From NCBI GenBank assembly GCA_037157565.1, contig JAZHRO010000003.1, forward strand, positions 68,078,501-68,142,500: a stretch of 64,000 nucleotides of DNA, given 5' to 3'. Numbering within the stretch: position 1 is the first letter of the stretch; the number at the start of each line of letters is the position of its first letter. Below, in pieces: positions 33,849 to 45,233 of the stretch. The position numbers were made by a program, and so were the translations under genes. The notes below the pieces were generated by a model that was not told where the DNA came from, searched no databases, and saw only the letters and a list, made by a program, of their open reading frames with translations. The stretch is from Thalassia testudinum. Taxonomy: Eukaryota; Streptophyta; Magnoliopsida; Alismatales; Hydrocharitaceae.

Positions 33849-35631
33849 TGATAAATGCCAGTTTATCATCATTCTTATGCATTAAAACAAATCTAGCTCT
33901 TAGGATTTTTACTCCGCAAATGGGTTTTTGGGCTGCATTTAGTCATTCATTAGGTTAGGCATGCATTGCATTTTTTATTGTCTTTTTGATATGTTTTTGT
34001 GACTGTTAGGGATGAACAGATATACAGATCCCTAAAACCCTAGCACTCAAGAAGGCAAATGGTGGAGGAGCTCAGACTAGCTGGAACTCAGCTTGATCCA
34101 GCTCACCACAGCTGCAACCTAGCTCAATTGAACTAGGGTTAGCTCATCCCAACTCCATTCAGCTAATCTCAGCTGAATGGCAGCTCAAGAGACTTAATCT
34201 TAGCTCACCCTAGCTCAAGTCAGCTCAGATCCATCTGAACCTAGTTGAGCCTAGCTCAGTTTAGCTCCCACAAGTCCACAGGGAGTTGTAGCTAGCTCAC
34301 CTGAGTTGATTGGAGTTCACCCCAGCTCAGATCCAGCAACATCCAACTCCACTCAACTCCAACCAGCTGAAGAAGAACTCATCCCAGCTCAGGAAGCTCA
34401 AGTCCAGCTCCCGGGGACTCATCTTAGCTCAACTCAGTTGAGCTAAGCTACCTTAGCTGCCTCAACCAGCTTGATCCTCCCTAGGAGCACTAGACCCAGC
34501 TCACCTCAGCTCATTATGGTAGAAGCCAGCTCACTTTAGCTTGGCTTAGCAGCTAGTAAAGAACTAGCAAGCTAAGCCAGCTAGAGTAGTTCCATGCCAG
34601 CCTCTTCAGCAGCTGCCAGCTTCAGAATTCTCCTCCTCAGCTCCTCTCTTCAAACCCTAGCTCCAATACCTCCTCTACTCCATAACTAGCTAAGCTAGCT
34701 TAGCTTAGCTTAGCTAACACCCAGCTCCTTGGCCATCCACCACCTTCAACTCAACCCTAGCTAGCTCCACCAACTTAAGCCCTACCTAAGCTAGCTATCC
34801 TACTACAAGTTGGCGCCACCTCTTAGACACCTCCTTAGCCCATCATGACCACTAAAAGGCACCAATTTTGATGCCAAAACCTAACCCTAACTACCCCCCT
34901 TTCCATTGCCAACATCCACCCCCACATCCACCATACACCTAACCCTACAACCCATCCTAGCCACCCACCTACCCCTCCTTCTAGAACCCTACTTGGCGCC
35001 ACCTAAGCCCCCTTATAGAAGCCATTTTGGCGCCAACTTCAAGGGGTGCCACCACCCATAACCACCCCCTAGGTGTCCCTTGGGTTGGCACCAATTGCCC
35101 TTAGCCATAGGATCCCCAACCACCTCCATCTTCCCATCTTAGCCCTCCATTTCAAGAGTCACCTTAGCCCCCTTCCTACTCTATATAAACCCACCACCTA
35201 CCACCATTTTAGAGTATCCTCCGTTAGTGTATTTTTCTACCTATACCCACCTACACCTATGGCCAAGAAGAAAGAGTAGAGAAGAAGATTAAAGGGGCAC
35301 ATCACCAGCCCCTTTGGTGCCTTCTCCCCACTCTCTTCACCTTGGGCCATGCCAAGGAGGAGGACTTTTCTACTTCAAGGAGGACGGCCAAGCAAAAGAG
35401 AAAGACCTAGGGTGGACGTCCACCCTTGGAGAAAAGCTTAGGGCATGCCCCCTTAGGGCTTGCTTTGGAGGACATCACCGTGGCGGAGCATAGCAAGGAA
35501 GGAGTTGGAGGACTCTTTTCAAGCTCGGAAGCTACCAAGCTTGGAGCAAGAAGCCCTCTTCTTCACCATCTATCTAGAGGATTTGTGTTTTATTTTATTT
35601 ATTGCAATTCTCTAATAGTAGAAGCATTCAT
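33849..35631 (+). repeat. 3' LTR of element B, first part
   Basis: It starts TGATAAATGCC after a CATGGGGGTG tract. It aligns with 26454 onward until cut by element A in ..GAAGCATTCAT. It continues at 46645-47101. Confidence 0.92.
35627..35631. repeat. Left target-site duplication of element A (TTCAT)
   Basis: Perfect partner at 46640-46644. The undisturbed site in the other B LTR reads GTTCATCTACTAGG (28234-28247). Confidence 0.95.
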
Positions 35632-37037
35632 TGATAACACCACGCAAGGGGGTAGTAATTAGGTTGAATATGGCCCATCTTTAGAATAAAAGGCACAACA
35701 TAAAGTAGAATAGGAGCATTGCATGCATCAAGTACCAAGATTGCTTATAAACTGTATTAATGGCCATTTGTGTAAAGCATTTGTCAAAGCAGGCCTCAGA
35801 TGAGCAATCGGACCGCACGGATGGATTCAGGACGACGAACGGAGTCTAATGGACTCAAAATCGGCCAAATCCGACATCCGGAGCTCCCACAATGGGCCCA
35901 AGAAATCCTGACCGTTGATCTGGAGATCAACGGCCTAGAACGCGCCACGTCGCCCCGCCCCCGCCGCCCGCACGCCCCCAAGCCAGCCAAGGACGCATCT
36001 CGGCCGTTGATCTTCGATCGAACGGCCGAGATCCACGCGCTCGCCCGCGGTCGCAGCGACAAAGCGCGGGCGTGGCGCAACGGTTAGCGCGCACGCCCGC
36101 GTTGCGGCGACGCGCGGTCGATTCGCGCGGAGCAAAAATCGTCTGCGGGCGAAGGGCACGGCAAAATTGAGCCGCGCGATCAGAAGCGAGCGGCTAGGAT
36201 CGCGCCACGCGGCGCGACGACAGCGCCCCACCTCCCACGCGCGCGCGCACGCCGGGTGGAAACGCGCGCGCGCACGCACGCCCGAAGCGCGATCCTAGCG
36301 CAGGCGCGGGAGGATCTCAGTCGTCCGATCATCAATCGGACGGCTCTCGTTCGACGTCCACGGATCGCGCCTGAAGAGAGAAAGGGGCGGGCGGCTGACC
36401 GGCGGCAGCAGACCTTCACCGACGTATATGGAAGCGGTTTTAGCGACGTTCTGGATGTCGCTAAAGCACATTCTTCTTTTAGGAAGCCCTTAACTCTGTT
36501 TAAACCCCCTTCTACCACCATTCAAGGCATCCTCTCCCACTTGCAACTACTCCACTCCTCTCCTAGCTAGTCTTAGGCACTCTTGTAATCGCCGGAGACG
36601 ACGAGCCGCCGACGGAGCCTCCTCCACCGCCGTGGCTGCCTTGTCGCTCTCCACTCTCTCTCTACCTCTCTCTCTCTCTTTTAAGCTTTCATTTACTTTT
36701 GTTGAAGCATGTATTTAATATTGTAAACCATGAACTATGAATGCATGTTTAATGAAATTGTTTTTCATTTAGTTTCCTTTTTAATTTCTGTTTAAAGTGC
36801 ATGATCAAAACCAAGAGCTTTCTAACCCTAAACTCTCTCTATCTCTCGCTTTTCAAAACCGTTTCTTTCGCAAGCAAAACTCCGCCTTTTTCGTGACAAC
36901 AAGTGGTAAACAAAATCCGATTTCCACGCCTCCCTGAGATCGACACTCGGACTCACCTCCGTTTACTTCTTTTAAAACCGACGTATCGAGTGCAACTATA
37001 ACGACACCTCTTAACACACACGCACGAAGGCACGTCA
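35632..37037 (+). repeat. 5' LTR of element A
   Basis: Starts TGATAACACC and ends GGCACGTCA. A strongly CpG-rich block covers about 35930-36420. A TC microsatellite lies near 36650-36683. Open frames on both strands in the GC block appear in both LTRs and are not taken as genes. Confidence 0.97.
36496..36505 (+). promoter_or_regulatory. TATA-like site in the A 5' LTR
   Basis: CTGTTTAAAC here, CTATTTAAAC in the 3' LTR (46098-46107). It lies just after the GC-rich block, at the place of the B TATA box relative to the CTACCACCATT motif downstream. Confidence 0.5.
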
Positions 37038-37042
37038 GTTTT

Positions 37043-37060
37043 TGGCGCTGTTGCCGGGGA
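37043..37060 (+). promoter_or_regulatory. Primer-binding site of element A
   Basis: TGGCGCTGTTGCCGGGGA, five bases after the LTR. This is the Athila-type site usually assigned to tRNA-Asp. Confidence 0.9.
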
Positions 37061-38172
37061 GGCAACGGATTTGTTTTATCACCTCCATTCCACCTTCATT
37101 CTCATATCGTCTAATGCCCTATTTTCCTTTTTACTTGATGGTTGCAGGAATTCGGCGCATGGACGGCGAAGCGACGCATTCCACTATGGTAGCAAGGAAG
37201 TAGGCGCCTCGAGGACCGATAGTAAGTACTCTCTCTCTCATTGTTTGCTTGCGTGAAAAAGCTAAAAAAATCATAAAAACTAAAAAAATTGGCGTGGTGA
37301 ATGATTGCTTGACCCACATTCTTAACACACCACCCTACAAAAAAATGTACACTCTAATATACTGGACAAATTCTTGGAGTGTTCTTTTCTTTTTCTCTTG
37401 AGTGGTGTTTGCGAAGCCACCGTGAGTTGACCTGGGCCGCACCACTCAACCCTAAAAATTAACTCATCTAATAGAAGCTGCACGATCTTTAGGATGAGTA
37501 CACTAGGGTTTTTAGAGCCTCTACAAGATAAAAAGGAAATCTACTTTCACCAAGTTGTGTGTAGAACTTGACGTGCCCATTGAAACTTGTCTGAAAGCAT
37601 TAAGACACGTCAACCCTAAAAAAAAAAACACTAAAGTAAGGATGAAACATTAAAAGACACCACACCCTAAAAATTCTTGCTTGAAAACCCTGTTTTATAG
37701 AAGCACACACCTTGAAAAGTGGAAAATTAAGAGGCACCACCCCAATCAACGCCTCATCACATTACCCTAAGCACAAGCACTATCCTAACCCGTTAAAACT
37801 GAGTAGACGTGCCCTAGGCAGGACTGAGTTAAGTCTCAAAAGGTGAGGTTTTGTTCGCTAGGCACTTGGCTTTCATTCCCTTGGTAGAATCTGGTGGCTA
37901 GGCTGCGGGGCAGTGTCAAACGACCGCGGTTGTGGGGTCTATGGAACTGGAGGCGTAAGCCAAAGGAAGAACCTTCCCTGCAATCCCCTCGTAATCAACC
38001 TGGCCAGATTAGCCTTGAGAAGGGAGGTCCAGTGCTTACGGACTTAATCACCCTTTGTGAGATTTCTAGGTCTCCTAAGGAATACACCATAAGGATTAGG
38101 CTTGCGTGCTTGATTGAAACACATTTCTCGCATCTGTCGCCCTCCGCATCCCCTCCAGTTCTTCTCTAGTGT
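37061..38172 (+). other. Leader of element A
   Basis: Noncoding. Holds the leader motif at 37913-37925. Short frames are not conserved in the other elements. Confidence 0.7.
37913..37925 (+). promoter_or_regulatory. Conserved leader motif (element A)
   Basis: GTGTCAAACGACC, about 250 bases before the gag start, preceded by GGCTGCGGGGCA. Confidence 0.7.
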
Positions 38173-39560
38173 ATGCACGGGAGGCGCTCACTGCATCCCG
38201 AATTGTGTGTTTTGGGGCAGGAATCTAGGCGACGTAACTCTGTTGAAAACATGGCTGAACCTAGGGTAGATGAGGCTGAAGATCAACCCCCACCAGATGC
38301 TATGGCTGTCGTCCAGGCTCAAATCAATGCTAACCATCGGCTTCAGCAACGACAAATCCACACCATCATGCAAGCCATACAACGGTTACAGAACCCGCAA
38401 GAACAACCACCACCTTTCAATGACATACCAGGACAACCACCACTTGATTTACCACCGTTTCAGAACCAGCCAAGACCCCTCCGTGATTTCTATAACCCTT
38501 CTGCCATTAGAGTCGAGCCACACCTTAGGATCCCCGAAGGGGGAGACGATTTTGAGCTAAAACCTAATGTATTAAGTCTAATCCAGAGCCACTTTCATGG
38601 AAGCTCAAATGAAGACCCCTTTCAGCACCTAGAAGATCTCGACCGCATAGCAAGAACAGTAAAACCTAGGAACATTAGCCTTGATATTGTTCTAATCAAG
38701 ATGTTCCCTTTCTCATTAAGAGACAAGGCTTCTCATTGGCTTAGAACCCTAGGTAGACCATCACCACCTGGGAGGAACTGAGGCATGCATTTTTAAAGAA
38801 ATTCTTCCCCATAGGAAAGACCAATGCCCTCAGAAGAGCTATCACTACCTTCACACTCCAGGGTGGGGAACAATTTCATGAGGCGTGGGAAAGATTCAAT
38901 GAACTTTTGAGGAAATGCCCACACCACGAAGTTCCAAGGTGGCAATTGGCCCAGATCTTCTACCACGGTCTGGATAGCAACCTACGGAACTTCGTCGATG
39001 CCTCATGCGGGGGAAACTTCCTAAACAAAGACGAGGAGAGCGCGTTTGAGCTCTTTGAGTCTATGAGCGAGAATTCGCTCAACAATGCCTCCATGAACCA
39101 GTTTAACAGATCCAGTCAACCTCGTGGTGGGATTTATGAGGTACAAGCAAATTTTGGAATGGTTGACATGGACATTATTGCCAAAAAGTTGGATCGAGTG
39201 GAATTGGTGGACAAGAAGATTGATGAGCTTCTAAACCAGACCAGGAACCCCTTGCAGACTTTCACCCTAGCAAAAGGAGCACATAATGTTGACCTGGTCC
39301 AACCCTTCACCCAACTAAACCTGGAACAACCCCCAACCATGTTCCAAGGAGGGACCTTTGCTCCCTCGACCCTTGATTACTCCCTTCCTTCTTCATCAAC
39401 ATCGGCTATTCTAGAAGATGTGCAAGCCGTCCAAGGATATGCAAAACCTGACCCTTTCTCCAACACTTACAACACCGGCTGGCGTAATCACCCCAACTTT
39501 GGTTGGACAAACCAGAAACTACCGCAATTCCAAAACCAGCCCAGGCCAAACCAACAGCCA
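38173..39560 (+). pseudogene. gag: gag of element A, two frameshifts
   Basis: Starts at ATG 38173 (MHGRRSLHP). Element I gag starts MFGRRSLRP, which supports this start over the later ATG at 38251. The capsid core contains RDFYNPSA, QSHFHGSSNEDPFQHLEDL and RDKASHWLRTLGRP. The frame is lost near 38755 by a one-base shift and continues in another phase through the CPHHEVPRWQLAQIFYHGL and DASCGGNFLNKDEES blocks to about 39560. A second one-base shift there leads into the pol frame. No zinc knuckle is seen, as in E and I. Gag forms the particle around element RNA in intact relatives. Confidence 0.9.
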
Positions 39561-42500
39561 CATTTGCCCCCTATCAGCAAGGACCACCAGTTAGACCCCA
39601 ATATAACCAAAATAGGGCGGCCCCTCCCCCACAAAACCAAATGGACACCCTAATAAAGATGATGGCTGACATGAACCAAAAACATCAGGAAGAAATGGCC
39701 TTGGTAAAGGGACAGTTAAGCCAACTCTTGGACTGTAAACAGCAAGGATCTCTACCTTCCCAACCACAACCAAACCCGCGAAACATAATTAGCAGAGGCC
39801 CCAATTCGCAAGGGTTCCAAGGCAACCCCGGGCAGGCTCATATGGTCCAACCGGCTCCACAAACACCTCCTGGGTTTGGCGCCTCTTCATCCTCATCTTC
39901 TCAAGGATCACCCCATGGCCCCAATGCCTCTGCGAATGCGGTGACCTTGAGAAGCGGCACCAAAACCCAGGATCCCAAATGGCCGACTCTCCCCGAGACT
40001 TTACCCGACTTAGAAGAAGCACCAACCAAGGACCCAAACATGGAACCAATCCAGACACCCTATCCTGAGGCCTTGGAAACAATCAAGAGAAAAAAGAATA
40101 CTGTGGAAACTGAGGAGCTGATGGAAATTTTTAAACAAGTACAGATTAATATTCCGCTTCTAGAAGCTGTCAAACACATCCCCGCTTACGCCAAGTTCTT
40201 AAAGGATGCCTGTACACCCAAGCGTAAGACGAGACCTCAAGCACCTAGGAAGGTTGTACTCTCTGAGCAAGCCAGTTCCGTGATATCAAGCAACCTTCCA
40301 CTCAAACGAACTGACCCAGGAGCACCCCTGATTTCCTGCAACATCGGGGACATGACATTTGATAGAGCGCTCCTGGACCTAGGTGCTTCTATCAACCTAA
40401 TTCCCACAACCTTGTACCACCAATTTGGTTTTGGGGAGCTGGCACCAACCCCTGTCACCATCCAGCTGGCGGATAGATCAGTGAAAACCCCGAAGGGGGT
40501 TGTCGAGGACGTGATTGTATGGTTAAAGGACTTCTATTTCCCAGTCGACTTTTTGGTGCTCGACATGGAAGTCCCTGAAAAATTACAGAACGCACCCATA
40601 ATCTTAGGCATACCTTTCTTAGCCACGGCTAAAGCAAACATCGATTGCGACACGGGATGTATGGAAATCGCCTTCGGAGACAGGAAAATGCAATTAGATA
40701 TCTTCCGGGCAACAAAGTCTTTTGATTGTGATTACATTGAGGAACATGATCCCGTGGAAACTTTAATCGAGGAATGCCTTACCCTCAATTCTGTCTCAGA
40801 CCACCAAACCCGTAGTTCTGACTCGCCACCATCATTACCTGTGGACCTCTGTAAGGCTGAGTATCATCACATGACACCATTTGAAGAAATCAATGTTGAT
40901 CAACTACCGCCCTTTCCATTCCCATCGACTGTGGTCCCACCCGCACCTGAACTTAAACCATTGCCCGAGAATCTCAAGTACGTCTTCTTGGGACCTGGCC
41001 AGACCTTCCCAGTGATTATTAATTCCCATCTAACCAAGGATCAGGAACTAAGGTTGACTGCAACTCTTTCAGAACATCGGGCCGCCATTGGTTGGACCAT
41101 CTCAGATCTAAGAGGAATTAGCCCCATCTATTGCACCCACAAGATTTACCTGGAAGACGGGGCCCGACCTTCCCGCCAGATGCAGAGACGGTTAAACCCT
41201 AACATGCGGGAGGTCGTTAAAAAAGAAATTATCAAGTGGCTCGACGCCGACATCATCTACCCTATCTCTGATAGCCCCTGGGTGAGCCCCACTCAAGTGG
41301 TTCCCAAGAAGGCTGGGCTCACCGTTGTCACTAATGATCATGGCGAATCCATTCCCACCCGCACCACCACTGCATGGCGGGTGTGTATTGATTATAGGAA
41401 GCTTAACGAAGCCACTAAGAAGGACCACTTCCCCTTGCCATTCATTGACCAAATCCTTGAAAGATTGGCAGGGCAGAAGTATTTTTGCTTCCTGGATGGA
41501 TATTCAGGATATAACCAAGTCGCAATTGCTCCAGAAGATCAGGAAAAGACCACATTCACTTGCCCGTATGGCACGTTTGCATTCCGTCGAATGCCGTTCG
41601 GGTTATGCAACGCACCCGCAACCTTCCAGCGTTGCATGCTAGCCATTTTTTCAGAAATGGTGGGTGAATACTTGGAGGTCTTTATGGATGATTTCTCTGT
41701 ATTCGGGAATTCATTCGACCATTGTTTGAGCAACTTGGAGAAAATCCTGAAACGATGTATCGAGGTTAACTTGGTGTTAAGTTGGGAAAAGAGTCATTTT
41801 ATGGTTCAAGAAGGAATTGTCCTCGGACACATCGTTTCGCATAAGGGCATCGAGGTAGATCGAGCTAAGGTTGATTTAATTTCCAAACTTCCTCCACCTA
41901 GTTCGGTCCGACAGATTCGCTCTTTTCTAGGACATGTTGGCTTCTACCGAAGGTTCATCAAAGACTTTTCCAAACTTTCCAAACCCTTGACCGACCTTCT
42001 AGCCAACGACGCAACTTTCCACATGTCTCCTGATTGCACCCAGGCTTATCATACCCTCCGGGACTTAGTCTCCACCGCACCGGTACTTCAACCCCCAGAC
42101 TGGTCCCAGGGTTTTGAGATTATGTGTGACGCATCAGATTTTGCCATAGGCGCTGTCCTGGGACAAAGGCAAGACAAGAAGCCCGTGGTGATCTACTACG
42201 CGAGCAAAACGTTGGACGAGGCCCAGCGTAATTATACGGTCACAGAAAAAGAGTTGCTTGCTGTAGTCTTTGGACTGGAAAAATTCCGATCATACTTGCT
42301 GGGATCCCACGTGACTATCTACACCGACCATTCAGCCATCCGGCACCTGTTGGCCAAAAAGGATGCAAAACCTAGGCTCATCAGATGGATCCTGCTTTTG
42401 CAGGAATTTGACCTGGAAATCCAAGACAAGGCCGGATCGAAAAATGTGGTGGCTGACCACCTGTCAAGACTTCATCCAGACCACATTGGACCCTCCCTAC

Positions 42501-43060
42501 CTCTATCTGATACCTTCCCTGATGAACACATCCTAGCCGTGCAAGACAAGAAAATGCCATGGTATGCTGACTATGTCAACTACCTGGTTATAGGACAAAC
42601 CCCACACAGCTGGTCCAAACAGCAACGGGACAGGTTCTTGGCTGAGGCCAAGCACTATTTCTGGGATGATCCCATGCTGTTTCGCCTCTGTGCTGATCAG
42701 ATCATCAGGAGGTGCCTCCCCGAAGACGAGGTTCAGAGTGTGCTTTCCTTTTGTCATGACCAAGCATGTGGCGGCCATTTCTCTGGCAAGAAAACAGCTG
42801 CAAAAGTTTTGCAGTCTGGATTTTATTGGCCGTCCCTATTCAAGGATGCACACATCTTTGCCAAGACTTGCTCACGATGCCAAACACTAGGGACAATGAC
42901 AAAAAAAGATATGATGCCCCTTCAGCCCATTTTGATTGTCGAAATTTTCGACGTTTGGGGTATCGATTTTATGGGCCCCTTTCCACCATCCAACGGCTTC
43001 GAGTATATCTTGGTCTCGGTAGACTATGTTTCCAAATGGATTGAAGCCGTCGCCACCTGA
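39503..43060 (+). CDS. pol: Pol polyprotein of element A: Gag tail, protease, RT, RNase H, integrase N-part
   Basis: 1185 codons open. The first codon is TTG, so this is the continuation of gag, not a separate start. Order: Gag tail (to about residue 200), protease with DLGAS (40376-40390) and IILGIPF, RT with [20 protein letters not shown] and FMDD (41681-41692), RNase H with [24 protein letters not shown] and VVADHLSRL, then integrase with its HHCC zinc-binding domain and first catalytic Asp ([10 protein letters not shown]). It ends at TGA 43058-43060, but the same frame resumes at once. The codon may be a recent change at a CpG-like site. All catalytic motifs seen are normal. Confidence 0.95.
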   Translation: MDKPETTAIPKPAQAKPTATFAPYQQGPPVRPQYNQNRAAPPPQNQMDTLIKMMADMNQKHQEEMALVKGQLSQLLDCKQQGSLPSQPQPNPRNIISRGPNSQGFQGNPGQAHMVQPAPQTPPGFGASSSSSSQGSPHGPNASANAVTLRSGTKTQDPKWPTLPETLPDLEEAPTKDPNMEPIQTPYPEALETIKRKKNTVETEELMEIFKQVQINIPLLEAVKHIPAYAKFLKDACTPKRKTRPQAPRKVVLSEQASSVISSNLPLKRTDPGAPLISCNIGDMTFDRALLDLGASINLIPTTLYHQFGFGELAPTPVTIQLADRSVKTPKGVVEDVIVWLKDFYFPVDFLVLDMEVPEKLQNAPIILGIPFLATAKANIDCDTGCMEIAFGDRKMQLDIFRATKSFDCDYIEEHDPVETLIEECLTLNSVSDHQTRSSDSPPSLPVDLCKAEYHHMTPFEEINVDQLPPFPFPSTVVPPAPELKPLPENLKYVFLGPGQTFPVIINSHLTKDQELRLTATLSEHRAAIGWTISDLRGISPIYCTHKIYLEDGARPSRQMQRRLNPNMREVVKKEIIKWLDADIIYPISDSPWVSPTQVVPKKAGLTVVTNDHGESIPTRTTTAWRVCIDYRKLNEATKKDHFPLPFIDQILERLAGQKYFCFLDGYSGYNQVAIAPEDQEKTTFTCPYGTFAFRRMPFGLCNAPATFQRCMLAIFSEMVGEYLEVFMDDFSVFGNSFDHCLSNLEKILKRCIEVNLVLSWEKSHFMVQEGIVLGHIVSHKGIEVDRAKVDLISKLPPPSSVRQIRSFLGHVGFYRRFIKDFSKLSKPLTDLLANDATFHMSPDCTQAYHTLRDLVSTAPVLQPPDWSQGFEIMCDASDFAIGAVLGQRQDKKPVVIYYASKTLDEAQRNYTVTEKELLAVVFGLEKFRSYLLGSHVTIYTDHSAIRHLLAKKDAKPRLIRWILLLQEFDLEIQDKAGSKNVVADHLSRLHPDHIGPSLPLSDTFPDEHILAVQDKKMPWYADYVNYLVIGQTPHSWSKQQRDRFLAEAKHYFWDDPMLFRLCADQIIRRCLPEDEVQSVLSFCHDQACGGHFSGKKTAAKVLQSGFYWPSLFKDAHIFAKTCSRCQTLGTMTKKDMMPLQPILIVEIFDVWGIDFMGPFPPSNGFEYILVSVDYVSKWIEAVAT

Positions 43061-43837
43061 CGATGCGATCACAAGACGGTCATGGACTTTGTAAAGAAGA
43101 ACATCTTTTCCCATTTTGGAATACCCAAGGCCATGATCAGTGATGGTGGAAGCCATTTTATCCATTCCCAGTTCCGTGCCCTACTTAGAAAATATGGGGT
43201 AAACCACCGCATTGCCACCCCGTATCATCCACAAACAAATGGGCAGACTGAGGTCTCAAACAGACAAATCAAGAACATTTTACAGAAGACTGTGAGACCT
43301 GACAGGAAAGACTGGTCCACACGACTTGATGATGCCCTGTGGGCATACAGGATCGCTTTTAAGACCCCGATAGGCATGTCACCTTACCGCTTGGTCTTTG
43401 GCAAAGCTTGCCATCTCCCTGTCGAATTGGAACACCGGGCTTACTGGGCTGTTAAGCAATGTAACATGGATCCCCAATTAGCTGGTGCGCAAAGGACTCT
43501 TCAATTATCTGAGCTTGAAGAAATTCGTCGGGACGCCTTTGACAATAGTCGGCTATATAAGGAGAAAATGAAAGCCGTCCACGACCGACTCATTCATAGG
43601 AAAACCTTTGAGCCAAACCAACAAGTCTGGCTATTTGATGCACGCCTGAAACTCTTTCCAGGGAAACTTCGGTCCAAATGGACAGGACCATTTCGGGTGG
43701 TCAAGCCCTATTCCAATGGGGCAGTCGAAATCGCCGATCTTAATACCGGGCACACCTTTACAGTCAATGGTCAAAGATTGAAGCATTTCCTGGCCCAGGT
43801 ACCCCCCAAGGAAAGTGTCACCCTTGTTGAGGGCTGA
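43061..43837 (+). CDS. int: Integrase C-terminal part of element A pol
   Basis: Same frame as the preceding pol segment, after one stop codon. It carries the second and third catalytic residues (ISDGGSHF and NGQTEVSN) and the C-terminal [11 protein letters not shown] and VNGQRLKHF blocks. With the upstream part it completes the DDE triad. It cannot be made as part of the polyprotein unless the stop is read through. No separate start is likely. Confidence 0.9.
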   Translation, partial: RCDHKTVMDFVKKNIFSHFGIPKAMISDGGSHFIHSQFRALLRKYGVNHRIATPYHPQTNGQTEVSNRQIKNILQKTVRPDRKDWSTRLDDALWAYRIAFKTPIGMSPYRLVFGKACHLPVELEHRAYWAVKQCNMDPQLAGAQRTLQLSELEEIRRDAFDNSRLYKEKMKAVHDRLIHRKTFEPNQQVWLFDARLKLFPGKLRSKWTGPFRVVKPYSNGAVEIADLNTGHTFTVNGQRLKHFLAQVPPKESVTLVEG

Positions 43838-43852
43838 CACCAGGCATCGCCC

Positions 43853-43895
43853 AGCTGGAGGCGTTAAACTCAGCGCTTCCTGGGAGGCAACCCAG
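43853..43895 (+). other. Post-pol hairpin and GGGAGGCAACCC box (element A)
   Basis: GGAGGCG and CGCTTCC pair (one G-U) around a loop of ten, and outer CCCA/TGGG extends the stem. The trailing GGGAGGCAACCC box recurs in I (minus, about 54480-54500) and, altered, in E and B. Confidence 0.55.
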
Positions 43896-43975
43896 CGGAT
43901 TCAGACTGATCTGGTAGTTTACGTCACTCAGGTACTATCTTTTTGAACCCTTCTGCATCCATGCATCTGCCAATG

Positions 43976-44007
43976 AGGACATTGTCCAACTTAAGCATGG
44001 GGGGGAT
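43976..44007 (+). promoter_or_regulatory. Internal polypurine-tract-like site (element A)
   Basis: GAGGACATTGTCC, then AAGCATGGGGGGGA, 1.2 kb before the LTR. Confidence 0.6.
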
Positions 44008-44404
44008 GGTAAATTGCATAATCCTGAGTTTAATTAATCAGTCTGAACGAATAAATTAATTGATTAAAAAAAAAAAAAAAAATTGAATTTAGGAAGAAAA
44101 ACTTAGGCATTAGAAACTTGTCAATAGTGGGAAATAATACAAAAAGAACTTAAACGCTTAGACTTTTCAGGCCTTCAGGCTTAATCAGCCCTAGTGTCCA
44201 TTAAAATATGGATTTAGCGGCGAATCCTTGCAACTTTAAGCTATTCTAATCCACCTAATAAATAAGGTGATAAGTATACGACTTATCAACTCATCCTCTA
44301 ACTCAGGAAAACTTTGAGTCTAAGCATCTGCACACATTTCTGCACGTACTCACTTCTCGGAGATTTTGACAGAAATTGGGTAGCTAATGAACTCTCTAGG
44401 GTGG

Positions 44405-44647
44405 TATGGCTGGCAAGTTGTCGTGGGTAACAGCCCATTGGCAGGTTGTCCAGAACCCAGCCACAGGCCATTTCTTTTTCACTGCCTCTAGGTACATTTG
44501 AGATTAGGAAAGCCACCTACGTAAAAAAAAAAAAATAATAATAATTAAAAAAAAAAAAAAAAAAAAATAAACCACACTTCACCGCACAAGTATGGCTGGC
44601 AAGTGATCGTGGGTAACAGCCCATTGGTCGGTTGTCCAGAGCCCAGC
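44405..44647 (+). repeat. Duplicated 57-bp hairpin repeat (element A)
   Basis: Copies at 44405-44461 and 44591-44647 differ at five of 57 positions. Each folds into a long hairpin closed by TGGG-TAACAG-CCCA. Four of the five changes form two compensatory base-pair exchanges (positions 15/39 T-A to G-C, 16/38 G-C to A-T). Confidence 0.65.
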
Positions 44648-45233
44648 TCAATAATTGCACAAAAAAAAGAAGACCAAAAACACCTAAGGAAGAAGCGGGG
44701 AAGTAGTACAAGCCGGGGAGATATACACTGGAAAATCCTTGTGTTGACCCCAAGTAAAATGAACACAGGGAGAAAGCTACCAATCGAACAAATACACCTT
44801 CAGGCAAAAATTTATTTTCTTTTCCGGTCACTTAGAGGCGTAGAAACTCGAAGTCTGTCTCAATTACCGTTAAGTAAGTCTATCACAACATTCACACCAA
44901 GATGCTTAGCACTTAGGGTTTTGACCGAGTTTTGGGTGGGTTGGGTAGCCGTAAAAAGTTACCAACCCACACTGAATTCTAAAAATTCTAAAAAGACATA
45001 TATAGATATATACGTATACATAAGTATAGTTATATATACAAAGCAAGGATTCGGGCGATTCGTATTTTGGCAGACACCCGGGCGCTGCTTAGTCTTTGTA
45101 GATTAAGATCTTCGTATAGTTCCTCTTATTAACAAGTAACGAAGTGCCTAAGCAATTACTTCTTGAATTCGCCAAAGAAATAAAAGCTAGAATAAACCTT
45201 GCTAGGGACTAGCAAGGAGTAAGCATGGGGGTA

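Larger units (their letters stand above)
43838..45233 (+). other. 3' UTR of element A
   Basis: Noncoding. In order: post-pol hairpin and GGGAGGCAACCC box (about 43853-43895), internal polypurine-tract-like site (43976-44007), A-runs, two copies of a 57-bp hairpin repeat, and the LTR-side tract AGCATGGGGGTA (45221-45233). A frame at 44603-45106 starts without ATG, has no env-like features and is not called as a gene. Confidence 0.65.

Noticed and set aside
35800..36521. Several overlapping 95-114 codon frames on both strands
   Set aside because: They come from the CpG-rich block of the A LTR, where stops are rare by composition. The same frames recur in the other LTR (45402-46123).
44066..44082. 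A-runs (also near 44521-44570) as poly(A) tails of LINE or SINE insertions
   Set aside because: No target-site duplication or LINE/SINE body beside them. They sit within the A 3' UTR.
44603..45106. 167-codon frame after pol in element A, at the env position of some Athila elements
   Set aside because: No ATG start, no signal peptide or clear fusion or membrane segment. It overlaps the duplicated RNA hairpin and A-runs.
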